Shown here piece by piece: positions 16,278 to 25,739 of a stretch of 64,000 nt of DNA. The translations under genes were made by a program, and so were the position numbers. The notes below the pieces were generated by a model. The model was not told the origin of the DNA. It saw only the letters and a program-made list of their open reading frames with translations, and made no database searches. The DNA lies in IMG/VR virus record IMGVR_UViG_3300033153_013547, positions 1 to 64,000 of that record. One strand, given 5' to 3'. Within the stretch, counting starts at the first letter, position 1. Each line of letters begins with the position of its first letter. The DNA is from a virus.

Positions 16278-18607
16278 TACATACCTCTCTTGCCTAGTGG
16301 CACAGTAGTAAACTTGTTTCCATCCATATAACCACGAGATATAGAGAATTTGTTTCCATTTTTGCTTCTACCCCTGAAATCTACTGTTACTATGTCTCCT
16401 TCCACAATATCGTTAGAAACTATTGCTCCGGCGACAACGTTAGTTATATCTTTCTGGATCGTTCTCCGCAAAGGACGAGCACCGAATGCTGCATCGTATC
16501 CCCTTTCTGCTAACTCCCTGCAAGCATTGTCAGTAACAACAAGCTTAATTTCTTGTTCAGCCAATCTCTCTACAAGTTTATCAACTTGCAAACAAGTAAT
16601 ATCAATAGCATGTTCCCTTGTCAATGGGTGAAAAACAATGACCTCATCAATCCTATTCAGGAACTCAGGTCTTAGTATTGTTTTCAACCTATTTTTGACT
16701 TTGTTCACCATGATAGGATAACCATCAGCCAATTGCCTATCATTTTTGCCCATTGAAAACTCAGCAATTTCACTAGAAGCAATGTTACTGGTCATAACCA
16801 TTACTACATTTCTAAAATTAACTGTTACACCATGAGAATCAGTAAGCCTACCATCATCTAATACCTGTAATAATACATTCCAGACATCAGGGTGTGCTTT
16901 TTCTATTTCATCAAATAACACAATGCTGTATGGCTTCCTTCTAACTGCTTCTGTTAGTTGCCCACCATTATCATATCCAACATAACCTGGGGGTGATCCA
17001 ACAAGCCTTGTTGCAGAAAACCTTTCTCCATACTCACTCATATCTATTCTAACAACAGCGTCCCTGTTGTTGAATAGAAAGCCTGCTAAAACCTTTACAA
17101 GTTCAGTTTTCCCTACACCTGTTGGTCCACAGAACAGAAAACTACCAAGAGGTCTATCAGGATCTGACAATTTTGCTTTTGCCCTACGAATAGTCTCTGA
17201 CACAGCAGAAACTGCTTGAACCTGTCCAATCAGTTCTTTGTGTAACTCATCTTCCATGTGGATATATTTGTCACTTTCCTCAACAGAAAGGTTGGTCAAA
17301 GGAATTCCAGTCCACATGGAAACAACTTCTGCTATATCTTCTATACCAACAATGCTATCTTCTCTTATGTTTTCAGAATGATCAATCTTGACTCTCGAAC
17401 AAGCCTCATCAAGCAGATCAATAGCCTTATCTGGCAAAAATCTGCCCGTTACATAACGAGCTGATAGCTCTGCTGCTGCCTTTATTGCCTGAGAATCTAC
17501 TACTACTCCATGGTGATTTTCATACTTAGACACTATTCCATTTAATATTTCTTCTGTCTGTTCAATGCTTGGTTCATCTACAGAAATAGGTTGAAACCTT
17601 CTCTCCAGAGCAGCATCCTTTTCTATATGCTTTCTATACTCGTCAGCAGTAGTAGCACCAATACATTGTAACTCACCACGAGCAAGCACTGGTTTCAACA
17701 TGCTTGCAGCATCAACACCACCATCGCCAGCACCCATGGAAGCCAGGCTGTGTATTTCATCTATAAATAAAATAATTTGACGATTTTTGGATCTAATTTC
17801 ACTGATAATAACCTTGAGTCTCCTCTCAAGTTCTCCTCTCATAGAACTTCCAGCCATCAATCCCCCAAGATCAAGAGATAGAATCTTCTTGTTAGCCAAC
17901 ATGGGTGCTGTACCTTCAGCTATTCTTATAGCAAGTCCTTCAACTATTGCTGTTTTGCCTGTACCAGGCTTGCCAATCAAAACAGGGTTATTTTTGAATC
18001 TTCTAACCAATATTTGTATAGCCCTGTCCATTTCTTGTGTTCTACCAATGATAGGATCTATCTCTCCTCTTAGAGCCTTATCAGTAAGATCTGTTGTAAA
18101 TATTTCAAGCAGATTATCCTGATCATCATCCTTATTCACATCTTTTGTAACAGCAAACCTGTTTTGCATTTTAGCAAAAGATTTTTCTACCTGTGCTTTG
18201 CTAATTCCCAAGGTATTTCTGAATGATGCTCCATGAGTACGATCCATAAGTAGAGCCAAAAATACGTGATCAACTCGAATATTGTTGCTGTGGTTATTGT
18301 TCATGTATTTTTCTGCACGCTTGAAAATACTTACCACTTTTGGAGAAAAGAACACATCACTTGGGGCAAAAGATTCATCAGTACCCTCATTATCAATAAG
18401 TGTAGATGCAACTTCTATTACATCTTTAGCATTTACACCCATTTCACGAAGCATTGCCATAGCTTCTGAATCTTCCACAGATATGAGTCCATACAATAAG
18501 TCTTTTGGGAACATCTGATTCAAGCCTAACTCAGCAAGTTGAGTCTTGCTGATTCCTATGGCTTTGACAAGTTTGTCAGCAAACAATTGCCAATCAAGTT
18601 TGTACAT
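16277..18607 (-). CDS. ClpA/ClpC-type AAA+ unfoldase
   Basis: Hsp100 protein with an N-terminal Clp repeat domain (residues 1-150), a first AAA+ module (Walker A GKPGTGKT at 212-219, Walker B ILFIDEIHS at 279-287, arginine finger region LERRFQ) and a second (Walker A GPTGVGKT at 494-501, then VLFDEIEKAHPDV, SNIAS, FLNRID). It lacks the 120-residue ClpB middle domain, so it is ClpA/ClpC-like. At the place of the ClpP-docking IGF/LGF loop it has FSMGKNDRQ, so pairing with host ClpP is uncertain. It may unfold targets for the phage peptidases encoded in this window (33726 and 57950); that is inference. Confidence 0.93.
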   Translation of the reverse strand: MYKLDWQLFADKLVKAIGISKTQLAELGLNQMFPKDLLYGLISVEDSEAMAMLREMGVNAKDVIEVASTLIDNEGTDESFAPSDVFFSPKVVSIFKRAEKYMNNNHSNNIRVDHVFLALLMDRTHGASFRNTLGISKAQVEKSFAKMQNRFAVTKDVNKDDDQDNLLEIFTTDLTDKALRGEIDPIIGRTQEMDRAIQILVRRFKNNPVLIGKPGTGKTAIVEGLAIRIAEGTAPMLANKKILSLDLGGLMAGSSMRGELERRLKVIISEIRSKNRQIILFIDEIHSLASMGAGDGGVDAASMLKPVLARGELQCIGATTADEYRKHIEKDAALERRFQPISVDEPSIEQTEEILNGIVSKYENHHGVVVDSQAIKAAAELSARYVTGRFLPDKAIDLLDEACSRVKIDHSENIREDSIVGIEDIAEVVSMWTGIPLTNLSVEESDKYIHMEDELHKELIGQVQAVSAVSETIRRAKAKLSDPDRPLGSFLFCGPTGVGKTELVKVLAGFLFNNRDAVVRIDMSEYGERFSATRLVGSPPGYVGYDNGGQLTEAVRRKPYSIVLFDEIEKAHPDVWNVLLQVLDDGRLTDSHGVTVNFRNVVMVMTSNIASSEIAEFSMGKNDRQLADGYPIMVNKVKNRLKTILRPEFLNRIDEVIVFHPLTREHAIDITCLQVDKLVERLAEQEIKLVVTDNACRELAERGYDAAFGARPLRRTIQKDITNVVAGAIVSNDIVEGDIVTVDFRGRSKNGNKFSISRGYMDGNKFTTVPLGKRGM

Positions 18608-18665
18608 TTCTTACTCCTGTACTTAGTCATTCAACAATAACATTTATCTCGTTACTCATGTCTTA

Positions 18666-19238
18666 CTACTTCTTCCTGCTGTCAATTGCCTTGACATCTT
18701 TTTGAGAATACAAGCTTCTAAAGATTTGTCCATCAATATAGAGAGATATAGTGTATAGACCCTCAGCATCTTGTGTAAGAGTTGCAATAAACTCTGCTTT
18801 TCCTTTTGGCAAAGGAGCATGAACATTTGTCCAGCCCAGGGTAAGATCATAATAGCCTTTTTGTGCCTCACATTCAGCCTCACTGATGCTGAATCTTCTG
18901 TCTGTCATATCAGCTATTTTTCTTTGCCCAGTTTTAGGGTCTTTTACTGCAATCCAAGCCTCCAGCCCTACTATTTTTGCTTTACCAGTATTTGCATCAT
19001 ACTGGTAACATAGCACAGGTTTTGTGTCTTGAGAAAACTCACTCAGAAGACCTATTGCAACTCTACAAACTCTATCACCTCTCTGAGAAAGAGTATATTG
19101 ATCTACAATCTTTAGCAAAACTTCTAGCTCAGGAAATATCTCTAGCCACATTACCATGTATCTATTGTGCTGTCTAAACTCAGTCCCAAACTTAACCCTA
19201 AAGTCAGTAAAATCAGACTTCTTCGTTATTTTCATCAT
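18666..19238 (-). CDS. hypothetical protein upstream of Clp gene, 190 aa
   Basis: A soluble mixed alpha/beta protein without recognised motifs, with beta-rich central part (KPVLCYQYDANTGKAKIVG) and a basic C-terminus. It overlaps the gene at 19213 by 26 bases and lies 58 bases before the Clp start, so it is probably cotranscribed with both. Several phage single-strand binding proteins have this size and acidic/aromatic mix, but I cannot support that call. Confidence 0.75.
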   Translation of the reverse strand: MMKITKKSDFTDFRVKFGTEFRQHNRYMVMWLEIFPELEVLLKIVDQYTLSQRGDRVCRVAIGLLSEFSQDTKPVLCYQYDANTGKAKIVGLEAWIAVKDPKTGQRKIADMTDRRFSISEAECEAQKGYYDLTLGWTNVHAPLPKGKAEFIATLTQDAEGLYTISLYIDGQIFRSLYSQKDVKAIDSRKK

Positions 19239-19509
19239 CTAGATCCACCTGGCTTTCTAAAACTATTTCTGGATCGGCAAACATCCTGGCTAACTCATCG
19301 CCAAAGAATCCATTTTCTATACATTTTTGCTTTTCTTTTGCCTCACAGGACTCACAATCAATACCTTTACACTTAGCAGCCAATATGCTATGAAACTTAG
19401 CATTTTTCCTAAAAATTCTGATTTCTTCTTCTGTTGGTTCTGGTATTTCTACATCTTCATCTATTGAAGCATCAGTCATAACAGCAACCCACTGTTGATC
19501 ATCAGTCAT
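19213..19509 (-). CDS. acidic cysteine-cluster protein, 98 aa
   Basis: An acidic protein with one compact cluster C-x4-C-x2-C-x6-C (CKGIDCESCEAKEKQKC, about residues 47-63) that could bind zinc or an Fe-S centre. The C-terminus is strongly acidic. AAGGAGAAGCC precedes the ATG. The function is unknown. Confidence 0.75.
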   Translation of the reverse strand: MTDDQQWVAVMTDASIDEDVEIPEPTEEEIRIFRKNAKFHSILAAKCKGIDCESCEAKEKQKCIENGFFGDELARMFADPEIVLESQVDLDDENNEEV

Positions 19510-19538
19510 GAGGCTTCTCCTTATTTATTTGTGGATTT

Positions 19539-19554
19539 GTCTATGATCATAGAC
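19539..19554. promoter_or_regulatory. 16-bp perfect palindrome upstream of 19509 gene
   Basis: GTCTATGATCATAGAC is a perfect palindrome 30 bases upstream of a start codon. It could be an operator for a dimeric repressor or the stem of a small hairpin. No downstream U-run is present on the minus strand. Confidence 0.5.
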
Positions 19555-19582
19555 TAAGGTGTAAAAAGATGTGCTTCACTTA

Positions 19583-19622
19583 CAAAACGAAGTTCTATTT
19601 GTCCGCTACTATTATCGTTTTG
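19583..19622 (-). terminator. hairpin after the nuclease gene
   Basis: CAAAACG (19583-19589) and CGTTTTG (19616-19622) form a 7-bp stem around a 26-base loop, starting directly at the end of the 19623 gene. It may terminate or process the transcript, but it lacks a clear U-run. Confidence 0.35.
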
Positions 19623-20384
19623 TTATATGAGCCTACATAGAGGAGCATATTTGCAAGATTGGCAGTGATGACTATGTCTGCAATAAATGATATTTTGAGA
19701 CATACCACGTATAATATTGACAAGCCTTGATCTGGCTCGTTCTAGACAAGCCTTGAATTCCTCAGCTCTTGGCATTGTCATTGTCATTGGTCTAACATTG
19801 CCTGTTTTACTTATAGGAAAATAAGTATAATCTCTTTCAGGTGGTTCACCCTTTGCCATAGACCATATTCTCCTAAACTCTGCCACATCAAATATGGCTT
19901 TCATTTCCATAAAAGGATCATAGAGATTGTTATAGAATCCTACTATATGAAAGTGTTTAGCAGTAGCACCAACACCACCATCTACAAACACAAGGTTTGT
20001 AGCAGAACCAACAGAGATGGTATTACCATCAACTGCTATAGAGATCTTGTAAGGATTATTTACATGTTTAATTTGATTACTATTTAGACGACCAAACTTA
20101 TTGTAAAACCTTTCAAGATCACCTATGGCTCTTTTAGCAAGTTTATCTACCTGATCAGCAGATAAACTTACTTCAGAAATATATCTACTAAAAGCAGCAT
20201 TAAACAAATCTCTCAGATCATTGTGGTTAGGAGACTTATCATGACCTACAAGTAAAAGATATTGAGTATATGAGTTTGACAAACATGTGTTGTAACTCAT
20301 ATGTGATCTTTCTCCTGTGCTGTAATAATAATACATAGGACAGGAGACATACTTTTCAATCTCAAAAAGACTTAGATCTGCCAT
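19623..20384 (-). CDS. Cas4/RecB-like PD-(D/E)xK nuclease with Fe-S cysteines
   Basis: The 253-residue protein begins with SLFEIEKYVSCPMYYYYSTG, the N-terminal helix and single Cys typical of Cas4/AddB-type nucleases, and ends with CRHSHHCQSCKYAPLCRL, three further Cys in the pattern that holds a 4Fe-4S cluster. A central PFMEMKAIFD supplies an ExK-type motif. The enzyme probably trims DNA ends in replication or recombination. The nuclease assignment rests on these motifs only. Confidence 0.8.
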   Translation of the reverse strand: MADLSLFEIEKYVSCPMYYYYSTGERSHMSYNTCLSNSYTQYLLLVGHDKSPNHNDLRDLFNAAFSRYISEVSLSADQVDKLAKRAIGDLERFYNKFGRLNSNQIKHVNNPYKISIAVDGNTISVGSATNLVFVDGGVGATAKHFHIVGFYNNLYDPFMEMKAIFDVAEFRRIWSMAKGEPPERDYTYFPISKTGNVRPMTMTMPRAEEFKACLERARSRLVNIIRGMSQNIIYCRHSHHCQSCKYAPLCRLI

Positions 20385-20429
20385 CTACGCAAATATTAGT
20401 CGACTTAGAAGCAGTTGAAGGAAATTTAC

Positions 20430-20726
20430 CTAATTAGTAACTAGGTAACCCCTTTTCCTAGCATAACTGGGATTTCTTTCAATTATGTCTAAGTAGTGCT
20501 TCAGATGATCAGGATGCATATTTTCATCAGCTTCCCACTTCCTCATGGCATACAACTTATACCTAGATGTTGCAACATTGGTCTTACGTCTGTAAGAAAC
20601 AGTGATCCTGCAACCATCAGGTAACTCATAAGTTGAATGATTCCATTCCCACTTAGACCTAGGGCTTCTCTTAGTGTCAATCAGATTTAACTGGTTCAAT
20701 GGAGTTGAAAATACTCTCTTACTCAT
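20430..20726 (-). CDS. hypothetical basic protein, 98 aa
   Basis: A basic protein with NLIDTKRSPRSKWEWNHSTY and a beta pair RITVSYRRKTNVATSRYKLY, possibly nucleic-acid binding. GGAGGT lies 6 bases before the ATG. No family is recognised. Confidence 0.75.
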   Translation of the reverse strand: MSKRVFSTPLNQLNLIDTKRSPRSKWEWNHSTYELPDGCRITVSYRRKTNVATSRYKLYAMRKWEADENMHPDHLKHYLDIIERNPSYARKRGYLVTN

Positions 20727-20749
20727 TTTAGACCTCCAAAATACAAATA

Positions 20750-21061
20750 CTACTCATTCTCAACACATGTAGGATCCAAACAATCAAACAGATCATTTGC
20801 ATCCATCATAAACAATGATTTTTCACCCATAACAACACAGAATATAGAGTCATTATGCAATGTAGTTATAACTTTTTCTATTCTGAATCTAAATCCAGGG
20901 GGTAGATACACCTTGTTATGCACTTCAAAGGATTCGTCATATGAACTGATCATATAACCACGATCTTGATTGACCATGAGATCACGATCCAATCGAACTC
21001 TTTGCCCACTTCCATTAGTGCCCAGCACTAAATAACCTTCAATTCTATACTTGTTAGTCAT
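20750..21061 (-). CDS. hypothetical protein, 103 aa
   Basis: A small, largely beta-strand protein (YRIEGYLVLGTNGSG, VRLDRDLMVNQDRGYMIS) with an acidic tail containing two Cys. No membrane segment and no known family. Confidence 0.7.
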   Translation of the reverse strand: MTNKYRIEGYLVLGTNGSGQRVRLDRDLMVNQDRGYMISSYDESFEVHNKVYLPPGFRFRIEKVITTLHNDSIFCVVMGEKSLFMMDANDLFDCLDPTCVENE

Positions 21062-21079
21062 GATAATTCCTCAAAATAA

Positions 21080-21403
21080 CTAAGTATCACTTGATATTGA
21101 CAAATAGCTAACACCAAAAATCAATATCAAACTCATGCCAAGAGTTACAAGATAGGTTAGCAAAAACATTGCTATAGTATCACATGAAAACACAGGAAAA
21201 CAAGACACAAACAACATAACAAAGATGCAAATATAGTGTGAAAGACAATATGGACAATTAATAAGCTTATTTGATGTCACATATTGACTGAACATTGGTA
21301 GATCCCTCAACCATTGAAATGCTGTTGATTGTGAAATTAACCATGATAGCTCTGTTGTTATTAAAGCACAAACAAAGCTAAACAATAACATCTGAGACAG
21401 CAT
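21080..21403 (-). CDS. membrane protein resembling DUF1360, 107 aa
   Basis: It has three hydrophobic segments (about 1-22, 50-72 and 78-102) and the motif INCPYCLSHYICIF in front of the second. A CPYC..H element before a membrane helix is the pattern of DUF1360 phage/prophage membrane proteins. The stop/start region overlaps that of the NYN gene by one base. Confidence 0.75.
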   Translation of the reverse strand: MLSQMLLFSFVCALITTELSWLISQSTAFQWLRDLPMFSQYVTSNKLINCPYCLSHYICIFVMLFVSCFPVFSCDTIAMFLLTYLVTLGMSLILIFGVSYLSISSDT

Positions 21404-21942
21404 TATAACCCCTCCATTGGTTTATTCCATAGTATTGCTTGTTCCTTAATCTTCTCATCTAAATAACGAACATTGGACAATTTAGATGAACAATTGTTAG
21501 AAAAGGCATAAAATATTACTTCTTTCCCTAATTGTTTTAGTTTTTTACCTACATAGGCAAAATCACTATCTCCACTAGCTATCATGATTACATCTACATC
21601 ACTGGACATGATCATGGCATCCACAGCTATCTCAACATCAAAATTGCATTTACGTCCTTCTCTTGCTGGTTTAGTTACCGTTTTTACGCCATTATCTCTC
21701 AAAACCTTCAAGAACTTGACATTATCTTTGTGTTTGCCACCATAAGCAATAACATGATTACTGGACACCCACAAACCTTTGATCATAGACTGAATCATAA
21801 GAATGTGATCTATGGCTTTGTATCCCATAGCATTATAGCCACAGTAGAGATTAGAAAGATCAAGTAATAACAAACCTCTCTTTTGTAAGCAATCACCTTT
21901 GTTGTTACAATGATTAACAGATGCTAATTGATGTAAAATCAT
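21403..21942 (-). CDS. NYN/LabA-type (DUF88) ribonuclease-fold protein
   Basis: PIN-like NYN domain, a family of metal-dependent RNases. Conserved acidic positions appear in LLLLDLSNLYCGYNAMGY (N-terminal Asp and Asn), NFDVEIAVDAMIMSSDVDVI and MIASGDSDFAYVGKKLKQLG (the SGDSDF motif). It could cut host or phage RNA, which fits the RNA ligase and tRNA genes nearby; this is inference. The ATG at 21942 has AAGAGG upstream and does not overlap the deformylase gene, so I prefer it to the ATG at 21984. Confidence 0.88.
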   Translation of the reverse strand: MILHQLASVNHCNNKGDCLQKRGLLLLDLSNLYCGYNAMGYKAIDHILMIQSMIKGLWVSSNHVIAYGGKHKDNVKFLKVLRDNGVKTVTKPAREGRKCNFDVEIAVDAMIMSSDVDVIMIASGDSDFAYVGKKLKQLGKEVIFYAFSNNCSSKLSNVRYLDEKIKEQAILWNKPMEGL

Positions 21943-21955
21943 GCAAACCTCTTTT

Positions 21956-22423
21956 TCATTGTGGCAACCTTTTACCATGATCACTAATCATTATGCCACG
22001 AAGATGATCCATTTCATGCTGAACCACAAAGGCATCACCATCATAAAACCATGTATTTATTTCCTGACCCTCAGAGTTATATCCCTTGATCTTAACTTTA
22101 GTATGTCTATTAACTACATAATACCTGTGTGGTAAAGACAAACAACCTTCAGTATTTTCAATCTCTTTGCCACCAAACTCAATGATTTCAGGATTCAAAA
22201 TACCTAAATATTCTCCATCTTCATCACAAACCATAACAAAAAACATTTCTTCTATCCCAACTTGATTGGCTGCTAACCCCTTACCACCTACTCTATACAT
22301 AGTTTGGATCATAGAAGAAATCAGACTGGCATAGTGTCCTTGCTTAATTTCATCAACAACAATTTCCTTGCACTTGTTTTTCAAACAAGATTTAGGATAT
22401 CTAACGATGTCTAATATTGCCAT
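21956..22423 (-). CDS. def: peptide deformylase
   Basis: Removes the formyl group from N-terminal Met of nascent proteins. All three signature motifs are intact: GKGLAANQVG (residues 47-56), EGCLSLP (92-98, metal-binding Cys94) and QHEMDHLRGI (135-144, metal-binding His136 and His140, catalytic Glu137). The 155-residue length is close to short phage deformylases rather than bacterial enzymes of about 170. It would support rapid maturation of phage proteins; the proteasome-like gene at 33726 may be one beneficiary. Confidence 0.95.
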   Translation of the reverse strand: MAILDIVRYPKSCLKNKCKEIVVDEIKQGHYASLISSMIQTMYRVGGKGLAANQVGIEEMFFVMVCDEDGEYLGILNPEIIEFGGKEIENTEGCLSLPHRYYVVNRHTKVKIKGYNSEGQEINTWFYDGDAFVVQHEMDHLRGIMISDHGKRLPQ

Positions 22424-22432
22424 ATTGCTCCT

Positions 22433-24094
22433 CTAATAATCAAGATCAACTACTATATCATCCTTCTCTGACTCTAACATTTTCTTTACATGTCGATCAA
22501 TAAGATCTTCACTAAATTTTTCTTTTTCTTCCAGAACATTATACACATGATGTTCTATGCTTTCCTGACCATCTTGGAGAACTGTTTTCAACATATAATA
22601 ACTAACTCTGTTGAGCTGTCCTGGTCTATGAAATCTTGCCAAAAATTGGGACCAACTTCCCATTCTAAAATTAGCACCATAGATCACAACAGTATTACAA
22701 CAAACAAGATTGATACTCTCACCAGCATCTATTTGCATTACCAGAAACTGATTGCCATTAGGATCTTGAAAATCAGATATAACATTTGTTGCTTCTTGTG
22801 CTGTAAGACCACCATATAATTTGTTGCAGTTTAGTTTATCAGCCAATTCTTCCACTGTTTTTCTAAAGTGAGCTGCCACAACAACTTTGTTGCCAGATTC
22901 TTTAGCAGAATCCACAATATCCAGCAGAAATTCTAACTTGGCAGAATCCTCTATGCTTTGTCCAGCAGCAATACCATCACATATTTGCATAAGATCCATA
23001 TTATTTGATGGTTTGTGTTCAGCAGCAAGCACAGCACACTTAGTTACATAAAGATCATTAAGCCTTTTGCTTGCCATACAATCAATAGGAATAAATAATT
23101 GTTCAGGTAAATCCAAGCACTGATCTTTTGTAAATCTGATACCATAATCAAATAATATAGATCTTAGCTCTGGTATGTTTTTGAACCCTACCAGAACTTT
23201 ATGCCTATGAGGTCTATACCTTTGGACCATAACACAATATTTTTGGGTAAATTGCCAATAACTTTTACCTAATATATTTTTGTCAAGAAATGACAACTGA
23301 CCATACAGATCCATATACTTACTTACAACAGGAGTGCCTGTCATAAGCATTTTATATGGAGCCTTTAGTCTTCTGATAGTTTCAGCATAACTTAGCTTCT
23401 TACCTTTGGTTCTAATTTTGTAATTCTTGATATGATGAGCTTCATCTATTATAATCATATCAAAAGTGTCAAATGCACCAAAACCTATACCATCAGCAGG
23501 AACATAACCTGCTGATTCATAGTTAGTAATATAAAACAATGCATCTTTTTTGAAGGCTGCTTGTTTTTGCTGTGGAGAACCAGATGCTATAGAATAACTA
23601 TGAAACCTTTCAGGCAACCACTTCTCAATTTCTTTTACCCAGGTCTCAATCATTGCTTTTTTGGGTGAGAAGATCAATACTTTATGGACAGCACCTTGCT
23701 CTACCCTATATTTTACAATTTCAAGAACAACCCTTGTTTTTGCAGTGCCTTGTTCAGCAAAAATAGCACTCTTGCTTTTTAGCAAGCAAAACTGATACAT
23801 AATATTCTGATGATCAAAAGCAGGAGGATCACCTTCAATCACTGGCTTATTGTGATCTAAGTGATATGTGATTTCAAAAAGATCTTCATCAAGGTAATTT
23901 GCTAATTTTTCTTTTGCCCATTCACATTTAGCAATAGGAAGATACCAATATTTACCAACAGGCTCATATCTGGCTTTTATGGACTTCATAACTGAAATAT
24001 ACTCATCAGCCCAGGGAAAATACATGACACATCTATCTTCATCTGGAACAATTGTAAGTCCAAACCTGTCCTTAGGCAGGGGAATGCTAATCAT
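22433..24094 (-). CDS. SNF2-family DNA translocase/helicase
   Basis: Superfamily 2 ATPase with an N-terminal HARP-like segment (residues 1-75, with YEPVGKYWYLP). Motif I is EQGTAKTR (114-121), motif II IIIDEAHHIK, motif III MLMTGTPV, and the C-terminal lobe has AAHFRKTVEELADKL, then motif VI QFLARFHRPGQ. It is expected to translocate on double-stranded DNA and remodel forks or protein-DNA complexes. It overlaps the beta-subunit gene by 8 bases, so the polymerase and helicase may act together. Confidence 0.93.
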   Translation of the reverse strand: MISIPLPKDRFGLTIVPDEDRCVMYFPWADEYISVMKSIKARYEPVGKYWYLPIAKCEWAKEKLANYLDEDLFEITYHLDHNKPVIEGDPPAFDHQNIMYQFCLLKSKSAIFAEQGTAKTRVVLEIVKYRVEQGAVHKVLIFSPKKAMIETWVKEIEKWLPERFHSYSIASGSPQQKQAAFKKDALFYITNYESAGYVPADGIGFGAFDTFDMIIIDEAHHIKNYKIRTKGKKLSYAETIRRLKAPYKMLMTGTPVVSKYMDLYGQLSFLDKNILGKSYWQFTQKYCVMVQRYRPHRHKVLVGFKNIPELRSILFDYGIRFTKDQCLDLPEQLFIPIDCMASKRLNDLYVTKCAVLAAEHKPSNNMDLMQICDGIAAGQSIEDSAKLEFLLDIVDSAKESGNKVVVAAHFRKTVEELADKLNCNKLYGGLTAQEATNVISDFQDPNGNQFLVMQIDAGESINLVCCNTVVIYGANFRMGSWSQFLARFHRPGQLNRVSYYMLKTVLQDGQESIEHHVYNVLEEKEKFSEDLIDRHVKKMLESEKDDIVVDLDY

Positions 24095-25739
24095 TGATCT
24101 GATTCCTTGCTATAGCAGCCTCTTTATACTTAGGAGGCAATATTTTTGCATATTCTGATAGTGCTTCTAATCCTGTTACATATTTAGACATATACATCAA
24201 GACATCTGGCACATCATATAACGTTGATAGAATCATTATATCTGCTAATCCTAATCTTACACCACTCATCTCTCTAAGATCAGGAGACATAACTCTAGCA
24301 GGACCTGTGGCTGACAAACTATCAACAGCATGATTGTTTTGCCTAGTCATGAACACAAGACCATTGATACAATCAATTTCTTGCCCTTTATGAAATACCT
24401 TAGGACAATCTATTTCAGCAATCTTGCTTATACTATACTCACCAGTAAATTGCCTCACAAATAACCTTTTACCTGGGGCAATTCTATGAGATAGGACAGC
24501 TTCTATGAGCTGTCCATAATTTCTTCTGCCCTTATCTGGACCCTTGTAGATGGAAAATGGGTTGATGATCATGTCAATTCTCCTGCCCAGATCATCCACA
24601 GGCATCCAGTCATCAGGCATGATCTTCACAGTGCCTTTTTGACCACTTCTGTTAGACAATTTATCTCCATCTTCTAACTTGTAAGCAATAAATAGTTCAA
24701 TAGAAACAACCTTATGAATAGAATTCATATATGGTTTTTCTATTTCACTCACTTTATCAACAAATGCAAATGTATTAGCATCATAAAAATGTGCTTTGCA
24801 TTCGTTTTCACTATATGCACCTGCATAGGTGCATAATTGCTGACCATGTTCTACTATTTCTCCAGGTTTTACTAAGGAACTTGTGTTATGCCACATAAGA
24901 GACTTTCTCTTGAAACAACAAAATTTACCAGCAACTGATCTTGATACAACAATAGTGTCTTCAAATGTTTCTGCTATTGAAAAGAATGCTACTCTAACAT
25001 TCAGTCCAGGTGGATCAGGTATATGTCCTGTATCTGCTGTGGTAATTAAGGGTAACTCACTATGAACCAAATCAGTAGCATGTAACATGTTAGAAACAAT
25101 TATTGGTATTCTTCCTAAATTTGTATGTTCTATAAAGGGAATTTTCCTACTAACCTTAGAAAGCCTTCTACTATTAGATGGATCATTATTGTTATCCACC
25201 AAGAAATTAACTAGTCCTATCTTGTCTCCCATACTTGTAGCCAGAGTGTCTAAAATCTTTATAGATTGTATCCCTACTCTAAAATCATAATCTTGTGAAG
25301 GAGCAAGATTCTTTTCAGAATGAACCAAGACTCTATCCTTCATAACTGCTCTGTACAAAGCATTACCATAACCAAGAGGCTCAGTATTGATAGACATGTC
25401 TAGCATTGATTGAAACATGGATGGCCTTATGTCATATCCAAATTTGAGCCTATTCATGTTAAAATCTCCTACAGCTCTTGCCAATCTCATTTCTGCATAT
25501 TGTACTGGATCTACTAATATTCCTCCTATAAAATGAAACATAGGAATTCTAGACACACCATTATGTACTATATGTCCATCATCATACAATCTTGGTATGA
25601 TCAAAGTAACATTTAGTTCTGCATAATTAAATGATGCTAACGCTTTATCTTCTTCTTCCAGAATCTTGATATCAGATGAGCCAACAAAAATTTTGGGCAG
25701 AGAATATGGATTTACCAGGTATCTATGTTTTATACTCAT
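24087..25739 (-). CDS. RNA polymerase beta subunit, C-terminal catalytic part, divergent
   Basis: The 550-residue protein carries diagnostic beta-subunit blocks: GLNVRVAFFSIAETFEDTIV (residues 245-264, cf. NVLVAFMP...FEDAI), KLEDGDKLSNRSGQKGT (354-370, the GDKxxxRHGNKG block that contacts the catalytic site) and DMIINPFSIYKG... NYGQLIE. The N-terminal lobes of bacterial beta are missing or unrecognisable. It corresponds to the C-terminal beta parts of split jumbo-phage polymerases. GGGGAGGGGC precedes the ATG at 25739. It follows the beta' part, the reverse of the bacterial rpoB-rpoC order. Confidence 0.92.
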   Translation of the reverse strand: MSIKHRYLVNPYSLPKIFVGSSDIKILEEEDKALASFNYAELNVTLIIPRLYDDGHIVHNGVSRIPMFHFIGGILVDPVQYAEMRLARAVGDFNMNRLKFGYDIRPSMFQSMLDMSINTEPLGYGNALYRAVMKDRVLVHSEKNLAPSQDYDFRVGIQSIKILDTLATSMGDKIGLVNFLVDNNNDPSNSRRLSKVSRKIPFIEHTNLGRIPIIVSNMLHATDLVHSELPLITTADTGHIPDPPGLNVRVAFFSIAETFEDTIVVSRSVAGKFCCFKRKSLMWHNTSSLVKPGEIVEHGQQLCTYAGAYSENECKAHFYDANTFAFVDKVSEIEKPYMNSIHKVVSIELFIAYKLEDGDKLSNRSGQKGTVKIMPDDWMPVDDLGRRIDMIINPFSIYKGPDKGRRNYGQLIEAVLSHRIAPGKRLFVRQFTGEYSISKIAEIDCPKVFHKGQEIDCINGLVFMTRQNNHAVDSLSATGPARVMSPDLREMSGVRLGLADIMILSTLYDVPDVLMYMSKYVTGLEALSEYAKILPPKYKEAAIARNQIND

